From contig DJWY01000026.1 of NCBI GenBank assembly GCA_002448305.1, positions 61,034 through 125,033 on the forward strand: a stretch of DNA of 64,000 nt, written 5' to 3'. Position 1 is the stretch's first letter. Every line of letters begins with the position of its first letter. Position numbers and translations under genes: made by a program. The stretch is from Selenomonadales bacterium UBA7018 (GTDB lineage: Bacteria > Bacillota > Negativicutes > Selenomonadales > Selenomonadaceae). The notes beneath the pieces are model-generated. The model searched no databases, was not told the origin of the DNA, and saw nothing but the letters and a program-made list of their open reading frames with translations. Positions 1 through 9,611 of this stretch are shown piece by piece.

Positions 1-1077
1 TTCAATACCGAAGATTATACGCGCAGTAACCTTTTCATGCACCGTGAATTTGGCATTGGTGCGCACAGGACGCCTAAAGGTTCTCAGCTAAGAGTTAAGA
101 CGCTGGCAACGCAAGCCGTATCGAAAAAAGTTGCTGATGAATCAATCGCCGAAGAACTCCGGCTTTTATACGTGGCGTTGACGCGGGCGAAAGAAAAATT
201 ATTCCTAGTCGGGACGACAAGCCAAACGGCACTCAACAATTTAATTCCGGTCGACACGCCGAGCGATTACGAAATATTATCTGCGCGAAAATTTATGGAT
301 TGGCTGTTGCCGATAAAAGACGCGCTAAGCCCCGTAATTGATTCGCGGCTGGTGGAAACGGAAGAAGTTCTGCAGATAAAAGAGCAATCGCTTGACGAGG
401 CGCAGAAAAAAATCTTGCAAGCCCCAGAAAAACTTTCGCCAACGCCATTAGCTAAAATCCCCGCGAAACTTTCCGTCACTGAACTTAAACGCCGCGCAGA
501 GGAAGACGAACCGCCGCAACTTGTCGACATTACGGCGAAAAAATTTATTTATCGTCGACCAGATTTCATGCAGAAAAAAGAAATATCCGGCGCGGAATTC
601 GGCTCGCTAATGCATAAAGTCATGCAAAGTTTGAACCTAAGCGGCGACTTGTCAGCAAGCGGAATTTTTAGCCAGATTGAGGAACTCGCACGCCGCGAAA
701 TAATTCCAAAAGAACACGTCAAACTAATCAAGGCGGAACGGGTCGCGAAATTCTTTGCAAGCGAACTCGGACAGCGGCTCATAAAAGCGCAAGAATTTTA
801 TCGCGAATTGCCATTCAGCCGACTAATTGACGCGCAAAAATTTTTCCACGTCGACGAGAAAATTTTTATACAAGGGATAATAGATTTGCTATTCAAAGAC
901 GCGGCAGGGAATTGGATTCTGCTTGACTACAAGACCGACCGCGATTCAGAAAATATCGGCGAACGCTACAAAGTGCAAATAGAACTTTACGCGGCGGCAG
1001 TCGAAGCTCTGCTTAAAATAAACGTCGCGGAAAAATATCTTTATCTGATAAACGGCGGGCGATTCGTGAAAATGTAG
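1..1077 (+). CDS. addA: ATP-dependent helicase/nuclease subunit A, C-terminal part (5' end outside window)
   Basis: The reading frame is open from base 1, so 358 residues of a larger protein (AddA is usually about 1200) are visible. Residues about 53-71 carry the UvrD-type helicase motif VI (LLYVALTRAKEKL). The last third has the RecB-family PD-(D/E)XK nuclease signature: a GIIDLLF segment, then LLDYKTD, then a Q-x3-Y-like motif (QIELYAAA). AddA with AddB resects double-strand breaks up to a Chi site and starts RecA repair in Firmicutes. addB would be expected upstream but is outside. A GGAGG overlaps the stop codon and serves the next gene. Confidence 0.93.
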   Translation, partial: FNTEDYTRSNLFMHREFGIGAHRTPKGSQLRVKTLATQAVSKKVADESIAEELRLLYVALTRAKEKLFLVGTTSQTALNNLIPVDTPSDYEILSARKFMDWLLPIKDALSPVIDSRLVETEEVLQIKEQSLDEAQKKILQAPEKLSPTPLAKIPAKLSVTELKRRAEEDEPPQLVDITAKKFIYRRPDFMQKKEISGAEFGSLMHKVMQSLNLSGDLSASGIFSQIEELARREIIPKEHVKLIKAERVAKFFASELGQRLIKAQEFYRELPFSRLIDAQKFFHVDEKIFIQGIIDLLFKDAAGNWILLDYKTDRDSENIGERYKVQIELYAAAVEALLKINVAEKYLYLINGGRFVKM

Positions 1078-1088
1078 GAGGCGAAATC

Positions 1089-1646
1089 TTGAACGCTAAA
1101 CGCAAAGTAATTTCTTTGTTGACGGCATTGGCAATTTGCTTGACGGCGTCCATAACTTCAGCCGAAATTGACGCCGCGCAGAAATTTAAAGACACTTATA
1201 ACCTTCAAGCACATTCGGAGGGCGGTTGGTTCGCCGAAATTTATACTGCGCCTTTCAAGCAAAAAAAGAATAGAGCCACCGCCGGCAGTATTTATTTCCT
1301 GCTCGACAAGGGCGACGTTTCCCATTTCCACCAGCTCGACTGCTACGAAATTTGGTATTATCATGCGGGTTGCGGAATGAAAATTACTGTGCTCAATGAC
1401 GGGAAAATTGATGAAGTCCTGCTCGGCATTGACACTGAACAAAATGAACAGCCAATGATTGTCTTGCCTGCAGGCGCGATTTTCGCCGCCGAAAATATTG
1501 ACAAGAACGGTTACACTTTCATTTCTTGCGCAACGACGCCGCGCTTTGATTACAAAGGCTTTCGGCTGGTGACTAAGGCGGAATTGCAGAAAATTTATCC
1601 AAGCTTGCCCGAAGAAATTTTGCGGCTCGCTTACGAAAAAATTTAA
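1089..1646 (+). CDS. Secreted cupin-fold protein (Cupin_5 / DUF985-like)
   Basis: 185 residues from a TTG start placed by GGAGG 7 bases upstream. Residues 1-25 form a signal peptide (KRK, hydrophobic core, then ITSAEID). The rest matches the DUF985/Cupin_5 pattern: HSEGGWFAEIY near the start, IYFLL, SHFHQLDCYEIWYYHAG with metal-type histidines and a glutamate, and a late segment rich in G and A (LPAGAIFAAEN). Family members are usually cytosolic and of unknown biochemical function; the export signal here is unusual. It lies 11 bases after addA and 13 before dapB, so it is probably cotranscribed with both. Confidence 0.8.
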   Translation: MNAKRKVISLLTALAICLTASITSAEIDAAQKFKDTYNLQAHSEGGWFAEIYTAPFKQKKNRATAGSIYFLLDKGDVSHFHQLDCYEIWYYHAGCGMKITVLNDGKIDEVLLGIDTEQNEQPMIVLPAGAIFAAENIDKNGYTFISCATTPRFDYKGFRLVTKAELQKIYPSLPEEILRLAYEKI

Positions 1647-1659
1647 GGAGGCTTTTACA

Positions 1660-2424
1660 ATGATTAAAGTTTTAGTTAATGGCGCATTGGGTAGAATGGG
1701 GCGCACGGTTTGCGGCGCGGTCAATGCTGATTCGGAATTGGAATTGGTCGGCGCGGTCGATGTTTCTGCGGGCGAAGTCGAAGGAATCAAAGTCGAAACT
1801 AATCTTGATGCCGCATTGAAGAAATTCGCGCCCGATGTTATGGTTGACTTCACGCGCCCTAACGTTGTCTTTCAAAACGTTATGACTGCGCTTGAAAATA
1901 AAGTTTCGCCAGTTGTCGGCACGACCGGTTTAAGCGACGAAGCTAAGGAAAAAATTCGCGAAGCGGCAGAACAATTCAACACGCCCGCATTTATCGCGCC
2001 GAATTTCGCACTAGGTGCCGTGCTCATGATGTTGACTGCGCAGAAAATTGCAAAGTATATGCCCGACGTTGAAATTATCGAACTGCACCACGACAAAAAA
2101 CTTGACGCGCCGTCCGGAACCGCTGAACTTACTGCCAAAATGATTTCCGAAGTCCGCACGCCACATAAGCAAGGACACCCCGACGAAGTCGAAAACCTTC
2201 CGCACGTGCGTGGGGCTGATTATGACGGCATAAGAATTCACAGCGTCAGATTGCCCGGTTACGTCGCTCATCAAGAAGTTATATTCGGCGGGCTGGGACA
2301 AACGCTCACTATCCGCCACGACTCAACCGGCAGAGATTCTTTTATGCCTGGCGTTTTGTTGGCTTGCAAAAAAGTTCGCAACCTGCGCGGCTTGACAATC
2401 GGGCTTGATAAACTTTTGGACTAA
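1660..2424 (+). CDS. dapB: 4-hydroxy-tetrahydrodipicolinate reductase
   Basis: 254 residues, the normal family length. It reduces the dapA product with NAD(P)H in the lysine/diaminopimelate pathway, so it supplies both lysine and peptidoglycan. The N-terminal Rossmann motif GALGRMGRTV (residues about 7-16) binds the nucleotide. The catalytic signature IELHHDKKLDAPSGTA (about 140-155) carries the general-acid histidines and the substrate lysine. AAGGAGG precedes the ATG. It sits alone among other functions; no dapA or lysC is nearby. The hsdM gene begins 18 bases after its stop. Confidence 0.96.
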   Translation: MIKVLVNGALGRMGRTVCGAVNADSELELVGAVDVSAGEVEGIKVETNLDAALKKFAPDVMVDFTRPNVVFQNVMTALENKVSPVVGTTGLSDEAKEKIREAAEQFNTPAFIAPNFALGAVLMMLTAQKIAKYMPDVEIIELHHDKKLDAPSGTAELTAKMISEVRTPHKQGHPDEVENLPHVRGADYDGIRIHSVRLPGYVAHQEVIFGGLGQTLTIRHDSTGRDSFMPGVLLACKKVRNLRGLTIGLDKLLD

Positions 2425-2442
2425 GGCGGAAAGGGATAAACA

Positions 2443-4161
2443 ATGCCGCAAGATAAAATTAGCGTCGTCGGAACGAACATAGCAGAAAAAGCCGCAATGA
2501 TTTGGAACGTGGCAGACATGTTGCGCGGACCTTTCAAGCCGCATGAATACGGGCTAGTTATTTTGCCAATGACGGTCGTCAAGCGTTTTCATGATTGCTT
2601 GCTCCCGACGTGGCAGAACGTTCAGGACACTTACGAAAAGACCAATGAAAAGATTAGGGAAAATGTAAAGTTTTTTGAAGTGCTTCTTTCTCGCGCTTCC
2701 GGATACCGTTTCTATAATATCAGCAAGTTTACTTTTAAGAAACTACTTGATGACCCAGAGAACATTGAGGCGAATTTTCGCGACTATCTGGCGGGCTTTT
2801 CCTCCAACGTGCAGGACGTCCTTTCAAAGTTCGATTTCGATAACGTCATAAAACGCATGGTCGATAGCAACACGCTTTATCTAACTATCAAGGAATTTAA
2901 CAGCCCCAAAGGTTATCTCGGCGCGGACAAAATAAGCGCGGTCGATTGCGGCTATATCTTTGAAGATTTGGTGCGCCGTTTCAGCGAAAGTTTCGGCGAA
3001 GAAGCCGGAGCGCATTTCACCAGCCGCGATATTATCTACCTTATGACCGACCTTTTACTTTCCGGCGCGAACTTGCCCGACGAAGGCTCCGTTACCGTTT
3101 ATGATATGACTATGGGCACAAGCCAAATGCTTTCCTGCATGGAAGAGCGCATTAACGAAATTAATCCGGCTCTCAGCGTTCTTTGCTTTGGGCAGGAGTT
3201 CAACCCGTCAACTTTCGCTATTGCTAAGGCTGATATGATGATTCGCGGCGGCAACCCTGATAACATGCGCTTTGGCGACACGCTCTCTGACGACCAGTTC
3301 AGCGGCTACACTTTCCGATTTTGTATCAGCAATCCGCCGTTCGGTATCGATTGGAAGCGCGAACAAAAAGCCGTTGAGGCTGAACACAAGCGCGGCGAAC
3401 TCGGACGCTTTGCGCCTGGCTTGCCGAAAATTTCTGACGGGCAACAACTTTTCGTCCTAAACGGTCTTTCTAAGTTGGAACCGACCGGCAAAATGGCTAT
3501 CATTCAAAACGGCTCGCCGCTCTTTTCCGGCGACGCGGGTAGCGGTTCCAGTGAAATTCGCCGCTACATTCTCGAAAACGATTGGCTTGATGCTATCGTT
3601 CAGCTAAGCACCGACCAATTTATGAACACCGGCATTTCAACTTATATCTGGATTTGTTCAAAGGACAAGCCCGCACACCGCGCAGGAAAAGTTCAGCTTA
3701 TCGACGCAAGCCACTGCTACGAGCCGCGCAGAAAAAGTATCGGCACCAAGCGCAACGACATAACCGACCTTTGCCGCAGTCTTATCGTTCAGGCTTATGC
3801 CGATTTCAAGCACGATACGATTTACGGCGACAAGGGCGGCGTTTACTGCCACAGCAAAATTTTCAGCACGGAGGATTTCGGCTATTATAAAATTTTTGTC
3901 GAAAGTCCTAATCTCCGCGACTCTGAAAATGTCCCGATGACTGACGACATTGAAGAATATTTCCGCCGCGAAGTTTTGCCCTATGCGCCTGACGCCCGAA
4001 TAAATCACAAGAAAACTAAAGTTGGCTACGAAATCCCCATGACTCGCTACTTTTACGAATATCAGCCGCCCGAACCCGTCGAAGATATTTTGTCGCGCAT
4101 TACGGCTTTGGAAGCGGATATTTCTGACGGCTTGCAAGTGTTGTTTCATAAGGGAGCGTGA
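2443..4161 (+). CDS. hsdM: Type I restriction-modification system, methyltransferase (M) subunit
   Basis: 572 residues. N6-adenine methyltransferase that pairs with HsdS to modify, and with HsdR to restrict, DNA at a bipartite site. The N-terminal HsdM_N-like region is residues 10-150. The catalytic motif IV is NPPF (297-300), and ECF-like GQEFNPSTFAIAK (about 250) matches the acidic SAM-ribose region. SAM motif I at about 219-229 reads DMTMGTSQML in place of the more usual D-P-x-x-G-(S/T)-G-G pattern. The gene follows dapB by 18 bases and precedes hsdS by 4. Its base use is similar to the host, which suggests a long-resident system. Confidence 0.94.
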   Translation: MPQDKISVVGTNIAEKAAMIWNVADMLRGPFKPHEYGLVILPMTVVKRFHDCLLPTWQNVQDTYEKTNEKIRENVKFFEVLLSRASGYRFYNISKFTFKKLLDDPENIEANFRDYLAGFSSNVQDVLSKFDFDNVIKRMVDSNTLYLTIKEFNSPKGYLGADKISAVDCGYIFEDLVRRFSESFGEEAGAHFTSRDIIYLMTDLLLSGANLPDEGSVTVYDMTMGTSQMLSCMEERINEINPALSVLCFGQEFNPSTFAIAKADMMIRGGNPDNMRFGDTLSDDQFSGYTFRFCISNPPFGIDWKREQKAVEAEHKRGELGRFAPGLPKISDGQQLFVLNGLSKLEPTGKMAIIQNGSPLFSGDAGSGSSEIRRYILENDWLDAIVQLSTDQFMNTGISTYIWICSKDKPAHRAGKVQLIDASHCYEPRRKSIGTKRNDITDLCRSLIVQAYADFKHDTIYGDKGGVYCHSKIFSTEDFGYYKIFVESPNLRDSENVPMTDDIEEYFRREVLPYAPDARINHKKTKVGYEIPMTRYFYEYQPPEPVEDILSRITALEADISDGLQVLFHKGA

Positions 4162-4165
4162 AACC

Positions 4166-5398
4166 ATGCCTCGACCTATGAAACAAAGCGACGTTGAGTG
4201 GCTCGGCGAAATTCCTGCCGATTGGGAAATAGTATCAGTAGGCAGATTATTTACTATATCAGCAGGCGGAGATGCTAAACCTGAGTATTATTCAGATGTA
4301 CAAGACAACGCTCATCCTTATCCAGTGTATACAAATTCAATGAATAAAAATCAAGTTTATGCGTATACTTCCAAACCGATTTATTCGGCAAATACTATTA
4401 CTGTAACAGGACGAGGGGCAATCGGTACTGCTTTTTATAGAGATACTCCTTATGACGCAATTATTCGATTGTTAAGCCTTAGCCCAAAAATGGATTTAGA
4501 TTGTCGTTTCTATGCATATTGGATTAGCAATGTCATTCATTTTTTCACTGATAGTGCTGCAGTCGGTCAATTATCATCTGTTCAAATGTCATCATATAAA
4601 ACGGCTTATTGTTCTAAAGACGAGCAACAGCGCATAGCAACTTTCCTAGACGGCGAGTGCGCCCGCATTGATTCAGTTATCGAGAAAACCCGCGCTTCTA
4701 TCGTGGAATATAAAAAGCTAAAACAAGCTGTCATTACGCGAGCCGTTACTAAGGGCATTCGTCCTGCCCGACCTATGAAAGATAGCGGCGTTGAGTGGCT
4801 CGGCGAAATTCCTGCTGATTGGGAGATTATTAAAATTAAATGGCTCCTCAACGAGAGAAATGAACGTTCAGAAAATGGAAAAGAAGAACCTCTTTCTATG
4901 AGCCAAAAATACGGTCTCATTCCGACAAAAGAAATGGATATTGTTCCTAATATGGCGACATCTTTTATTGGAGCAAAACTTTGTTATAAGAACGACTTAG
5001 TTTTTAATAAATTGAAAGCACATCTCGGCGTATTTGCAGTCTCAAAATATTATGGTCTTGTAAGTCCAGATTATTCAGTTTATTACGCTAGCAACAATGT
5101 TAATCTGAAATATTTAGAATACTTATTCAAGACGCCTCAATATATTGGTGAGTTTAGAAAAAAATCTACTGGGGTTGGTGCTGGTCTAACTCGTTTATAT
5201 ACTGCAGGGTTATATTCAATTTATTGCTTATTCCCGCCAATGGAAGAGCAAAAAGAAATCGCGAAATATCTTGACGAAAAAACAGCGGCGATAGATTTGC
5301 TGGTAGAAAAGAAAAATCAGCTGGCGACAGAACTGGAGCGGCTGAAAAAGTCGCTAATCTTCGAGTACGTGACGGGGAAAAAGGCGGTGGCGCAATGA
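4166..5398 (+). CDS. hsdS: Type I restriction-modification system, specificity (S) subunit
   Basis: 410 residues with the standard two-half HsdS layout. Each half begins with a near-identical segment ([13 protein letters not shown] at about 9-21 and again near 209-221), followed by a target-recognition domain of about 130 residues and a helical conserved spacer ([17 protein letters not shown] in the middle; [16 protein letters not shown] at the end). The two recognition domains are clearly more AT-rich and use other codons than the conserved flanks, as expected if they were exchanged by recombination. The stop overlaps the hsdR start (ATGA). The recognised DNA site cannot be read from the sequence. 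Confidence 0.93.
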   Translation: MPRPMKQSDVEWLGEIPADWEIVSVGRLFTISAGGDAKPEYYSDVQDNAHPYPVYTNSMNKNQVYAYTSKPIYSANTITVTGRGAIGTAFYRDTPYDAIIRLLSLSPKMDLDCRFYAYWISNVIHFFTDSAAVGQLSSVQMSSYKTAYCSKDEQQRIATFLDGECARIDSVIEKTRASIVEYKKLKQAVITRAVTKGIRPARPMKDSGVEWLGEIPADWEIIKIKWLLNERNERSENGKEEPLSMSQKYGLIPTKEMDIVPNMATSFIGAKLCYKNDLVFNKLKAHLGVFAVSKYYGLVSPDYSVYYASNNVNLKYLEYLFKTPQYIGEFRKKSTGVGAGLTRLYTAGLYSIYCLFPPMEEQKEIAKYLDEKTAAIDLLVEKKNQLATELERLKKSLIFEYVTGKKAVAQ

Positions 5399-8349
5399 CA
5401 GACGAGATGAGCGAAAAGCAATTTGAATCGGATATAGAAGCGGCTCTGCTGTCGCCCGCAGGCGGCTACGTCAAAGGCTCTGACACCTACGACGCGAAAG
5501 CTGGACTTTATGTCGACACGCTGATAAATTTTATCCGCAAGACCCAGCCGCGAGAATGGGCGCGCTTTGAAAACGTCAACAAGGCTGATACCGTGCAAAA
5601 ATTCTGCGCGGCGTTCAACAGTGCTTGCGAGGCGAGCGGGCTTGTTTATGTTTTGCGGCACGGCTTCAAACATCGCGGGATAAATTTTCGCGTCTGCTAC
5701 TTCAAGCCCGAATCGTCATTGAATCAAACGGCGGCGGCGCAGTACGCCAAAAATCATGTCGCTTGCTATCGTCAGTGGCATTACAGCGCGGAGAATAACA
5801 AAAGCGTTGACATGGTGCTTGTCCTAAATGGCATTCCGGTTTTTGCGTTCGAGCTGAAAAATCAGTTCACGGGGCAGAACGTCGACGACGCTAAAAGGCA
5901 ATGGATTAACGACCGCGACCCGCGAGAAATTTGTTTCCAATTCAACAGGCGGATTCTAGGATTCTTCGCGGTTGACCACACGGAAATTTATATGACGACG
6001 GAGCTTGCCGGACAGGCGACAAATTTTCTGCCGTTCAATCAAGGTAGCAACGGCGCGGGGCACGACGGCGGCAAGGGCAATCCCGCGAACCCCAACGGCT
6101 ATCCGACAGCATATCTTTGGGAGCGCGTCTTGCAAAAGGACAGCATGATTGATATTTTGCAGAAGTTCATACACGTCGACGGCAAGCGGCTAATTTCCCC
6201 GCGCTATCATCAGCTTGACGTTGTGCGAAAAATTATAGCGCACGTCAGCGAACACGGCGCGGGGCATAATTATTTAATTCAGCATTCAGCCGGCTCTGGC
6301 AAATCGAATTCAATAGCTTGGACGGCTTATCGGCTCGCCTCTCTGCACGACAAGGACAGCCGCGCAATTTTCGCAAGCGTAATCGTCGTGACTGATAGGA
6401 CGGTTCTTGATGCGCAGTTACAGGAAACTATTTCGGGCTTTGACCATACGTTAGGCGCGGTGGAGACTATCGGCGAAAATAAAACTAGCCGCGACCTTCG
6501 CGACGCTATAAACTCCGGAGCGCGAATTATCGTTACGACCTTGCAGAAATTCCCCGTCATATATGATAAAGTCGACAGCACGCAGGGCAAAAATTTCGCG
6601 GTTATCGTCGACGAGGCGCACTCTTCCCAGACCGGCTCTTCAGCTATGAAAATGAAAGCGGCGTTGGCTGATACCGAAGACGCTTTGCGCGAATATGCCG
6701 AGATTGAAGAGGACTTCGACCCGACGGATAAATTGATTCAGGAAATGAGCATACACGGCAAGCATAAAAATTTATCGTTCTTTGCGTTCACGGCGACGCC
6801 TAAAGATAAGACGCTTGAAATTTTCGGGACGGAGCAAGCGGACGGAACTTTTCGCCCGTTCCATATTTATTCAATGCGGCAGGCAATCGAGGAAGGATTT
6901 ATTTTGGACGTTCTGCAAAATTACATGACCTACGAAACGTGCTTTCAGATTGCCAAGACGACAAAGGAAAATCCGGACGTGCCCAGCTCCCGCGCCGCGA
7001 AAGTTATCCGCAAGTTTGAAGAGTTGCACCCGCATAACATTGCGCAGAAGTCGAAAATTATCGTTGAAACGTTTCAGGAAACGACGCGGCATAAAATCGG
7101 CGGACTAGGAAAAATGATGGTCGTAACGTCATCGCGGCTTGCGGCGGTGAAATATTATCATGAATGCAAGCGTTATATCGCGGAAAATGGTTATGATATA
7201 GGCGTTCTCATGGCGTTTTCCGGAACTGTTCAGGACGGCGGCGCGGAATATTCCGAGCATAAATTGAACACGCGCAAGGACGGCAGCCACATTAGCGAGG
7301 CACAGACTAAAGCCGAGTTCCATAAAAATTTTCAGATACTGATTGTCGCGGAGAAATATCAGACGGGCTTTGACGAACCGCTTTTGCATACAATGATTGT
7401 CGATAAGAAGTTGCGCGGCGTCAAGGCAGTACAAACTTTGTCGCGGCTTAATCGCACTTATCAGGGCAAGACCGATACTTTTATTTTGGACTTCATAAAC
7501 ACGCAGGAAGATATTCAAGAAGCGTTTCAGCCGTTTTATCAAGAAACTATGTTAGCGGGCGAGCTGAACACGGATTTAATTTACCAGGTGCAAAAAAATC
7601 TGCGCGGCTACGCGGTCTATACTGATAACGACATTGACGCCTTTGTCAAAGAATATTCCCGGCGCGGCAATCGTATGGGGCGCATGACAAGCACGTTGCA
7701 ACCCGTCGCCGACCGTTATAACAAGTTGACTCCGGACGAGCGATATAATTTTCGCCGTCAATGCCGCAATCTTGTTAAATGGTATGGATATATTTCGCAA
7801 GTCGTGCGCATGTTCGATAGGGATTTGCACAAGGAAAATATTTTTCTAAGCTATCTGTTGAAACTTCTTCCGGCGGAGAAAACGCAACTGGTTGACCTTG
7901 CAGGAAAGTTACAACTTGAGTATTATAGATTGCAAAAGACATTTGAAGGGGCAATCGAGCTGAAAGACGAAAGCGGCACTTACACGCCCGCCAAAGCTAA
8001 AAGCGACGCTAAGCCCGAAGAGAAAACGCCGCTTGATGAAATTATCCGGAAGATAAACGAGCAATACAAAGGCAAATTCACTGCCGCAGACAAAGTGCTT
8101 GTGGCGACGCTTATGACAAAACTTATGAGCGATAGCAAATTGCAGAGTAGCGCGAAGACTAGCGACCCGCTGATTTTTGCAGAAAGTATTTTCCCGACCG
8201 CGTTTAATACGGTGGCGAACGATAGCTATATTGAGTCGCAGGAAGCCTACGCCACGCTTTTTGAGGATACAGCCAAATACAATGCAGTTATGCGCACGCT
8301 TTGCAGTCACATATATGGCAAAATGAGCACGACTTCGCAAACAATTTAG
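5395..8349 (+). CDS. hsdR: Type I restriction endonuclease (R) subunit
   Basis: 984 residues. ATP-driven translocase/nuclease that cuts unmodified DNA far from the recognition site. The N-terminal HSDR_N nuclease domain shows [19 protein letters not shown] (about 140-158), with the acidic residue and E-x-K of the PD-(D/E)XK site. The SF2 motor follows: Walker A HSAGSGKS (about 299-306), DEAH box VDEAHSSQ (about 404), motif III FAFTATP (about 461), and motif VI near [10 protein letters not shown] (about 682). The C-terminal part is helical and probably binds M2S. It overlaps hsdS by 4 bases. No truncation is seen, so the system looks active. Confidence 0.95.
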   Translation: MTDEMSEKQFESDIEAALLSPAGGYVKGSDTYDAKAGLYVDTLINFIRKTQPREWARFENVNKADTVQKFCAAFNSACEASGLVYVLRHGFKHRGINFRVCYFKPESSLNQTAAAQYAKNHVACYRQWHYSAENNKSVDMVLVLNGIPVFAFELKNQFTGQNVDDAKRQWINDRDPREICFQFNRRILGFFAVDHTEIYMTTELAGQATNFLPFNQGSNGAGHDGGKGNPANPNGYPTAYLWERVLQKDSMIDILQKFIHVDGKRLISPRYHQLDVVRKIIAHVSEHGAGHNYLIQHSAGSGKSNSIAWTAYRLASLHDKDSRAIFASVIVVTDRTVLDAQLQETISGFDHTLGAVETIGENKTSRDLRDAINSGARIIVTTLQKFPVIYDKVDSTQGKNFAVIVDEAHSSQTGSSAMKMKAALADTEDALREYAEIEEDFDPTDKLIQEMSIHGKHKNLSFFAFTATPKDKTLEIFGTEQADGTFRPFHIYSMRQAIEEGFILDVLQNYMTYETCFQIAKTTKENPDVPSSRAAKVIRKFEELHPHNIAQKSKIIVETFQETTRHKIGGLGKMMVVTSSRLAAVKYYHECKRYIAENGYDIGVLMAFSGTVQDGGAEYSEHKLNTRKDGSHISEAQTKAEFHKNFQILIVAEKYQTGFDEPLLHTMIVDKKLRGVKAVQTLSRLNRTYQGKTDTFILDFINTQEDIQEAFQPFYQETMLAGELNTDLIYQVQKNLRGYAVYTDNDIDAFVKEYSRRGNRMGRMTSTLQPVADRYNKLTPDERYNFRRQCRNLVKWYGYISQVVRMFDRDLHKENIFLSYLLKLLPAEKTQLVDLAGKLQLEYYRLQKTFEGAIELKDESGTYTPAKAKSDAKPEEKTPLDEIIRKINEQYKGKFTAADKVLVATLMTKLMSDSKLQSSAKTSDPLIFAESIFPTAFNTVANDSYIESQEAYATLFEDTAKYNAVMRTLCSHIYGKMSTTSQTI

Positions 8350-8361
8350 GGAGGTTTTATC

Positions 8362-8949
8362 ATGAAGAAAATTTTTAGCACGATTCTTGCAATGTTGACG
8401 ATTTTTATTTTCACAGCTTGCGGCAGTTCAGCAGAGAAGACGCCCGAAAAAACTTCCGAAGCTCCCGCGCCCGCTGATAAAATTTTAGTCGCGTATTTCT
8501 CCTGCACCGGCAATACCAAAAATGCCGCTATGGAAGTCGCCGAAATTCTGAACGCTGAAACTTTCGAGATTGTGCCCGTCGAGCCTTACACGCCCGCCGA
8601 TTTAGATTACAACGTTGAGGACTGTCGCGCCAATCTTGAACAGAAAGATTTAGCCGCCCGCCCCGCGATTAAAAATAAGATTGATAATTTCGCGCAATAC
8701 AAAACGATTGTGATTGCTTATCCGATTTGGTGGCACGAAGAGCCGCGCATTATCGATACTTTTGTTGAAAGCTACGACTTTTCGGGAAAAGTTATCGTTC
8801 CCGTGTGCACTTCGGGCGGCAGTGAGATTGAAGCAAGCGTTAAAAATCTGCGCGATGCTTGCAAGGGTGCCGACGTTAAGGACGGCAAAAGGCTTGGAAT
8901 TATTTCTAAAGACGAAGTTAAAGCTTGGCTTGATTCCCTTAAGTTATGA
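8362..8949 (+). CDS. Membrane-anchored flavodoxin (lipoprotein)
   Basis: 195 residues. The N-terminus is a lipoprotein signal with lipobox FTAC (cysteine near residue 20), then a short Glu/Pro/Ala-rich linker. A flavodoxin domain (Flavodoxin_4-like) follows from residue 33: YFSCTGNTKNAA is the FMN-phosphate loop, and IAYPIWWHEEP and VCTSGGSEIE are the FMN-ring loops. Flavodoxins are normally cytosolic; here the signal places it outside the cytoplasmic membrane. The next gene starts inside its stop codon (ATGA), so it is translationally coupled to the small cytochrome-like membrane protein. It probably works as an extracytoplasmic one- or two-electron carrier; this role is inferred. Confidence 0.85.
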   Translation: MKKIFSTILAMLTIFIFTACGSSAEKTPEKTSEAPAPADKILVAYFSCTGNTKNAAMEVAEILNAETFEIVPVEPYTPADLDYNVEDCRANLEQKDLAARPAIKNKIDNFAQYKTIVIAYPIWWHEEPRIIDTFVESYDFSGKVIVPVCTSGGSEIEASVKNLRDACKGADVKDGKRLGIISKDEVKAWLDSLKL

Positions 8950-9611
8950 GAAACTTTTTAGTTGACGCAATTTTATTGGCGTTATTCGTGGCAGAATTGA
9001 GCTTTCATCACCTGCCAAAAATTTTGCATGAAGTTTTAGGCGTGGCAATGTTTGCGCTAATAATCTTCCACATCGCGATAAATTTACGGCGCGTCGGGTC
9101 GCTTACAAAAAAAATGACGCCGCGAAAATTTTTCTGCCTAGAAGTAGATGTTGCGTTATTGCTTATCACGGCAATAATTTTCGTAACGGGCGTTTGCATG
9201 TCGAATCATCTTTTCCCCAACGTAGCAAGCTCGGCATTGCGGCGCAGCATGACAATTCATCAACTGCACGTGTCCGCGCCCTATGTCCTAATGATTTTAA
9301 TCGGAATACATTTGGGATTTCATTGGCGCGAATTTTGGCAGAGATTTTTAAGCTTATTCGGGCTGGCGGAACTTTATCAGCGGCGGAAGGAATTTTTCCA
9401 CACGGCGATAGTATTTTTATCGTTAATCGGCGTGGCGGGATTTTTCTTGAATCGGCTTGCGGCGCGGCTTACAATGAAGCATATTTTTTCGACGCCCGCG
9501 ACCAATTTACCCGCCGCAATTTTTATTCTGCTGATTGTAGGCGGAATAACGTTTTTTGCAGTGGTAACGTTTTTCATTGATAAAAAATTTTTCGTTAGGA
9601 GGCATGATTAA
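8946..9611 (+). CDS. Small membrane protein with diheme cytochrome b-like histidine pattern (DUF4405-like)
   Basis: 221 residues with about six hydrophobic segments. Two transmembrane helices each carry a histidine pair 14 residues apart: H28/H42 and H108/H122, the same spacing by which cytochrome b of bc1-type complexes holds two stacked hemes. The segment around HEVLGVAMFALIIFH fits the DUF4405 family, which is linked with membrane flavin proteins. It overlaps the flavodoxin gene upstream by 4 bases, and its last base is the first base of the ADP-ribosylglycohydrolase start. A role in passing electrons across the membrane to the flavodoxin is an inference from context. Confidence 0.7.
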   Translation: MRNFLVDAILLALFVAELSFHHLPKILHEVLGVAMFALIIFHIAINLRRVGSLTKKMTPRKFFCLEVDVALLLITAIIFVTGVCMSNHLFPNVASSALRRSMTIHQLHVSAPYVLMILIGIHLGFHWREFWQRFLSLFGLAELYQRRKEFFHTAIVFLSLIGVAGFFLNRLAARLTMKHIFSTPATNLPAAIFILLIVGGITFFAVVTFFIDKKFFVRRHD

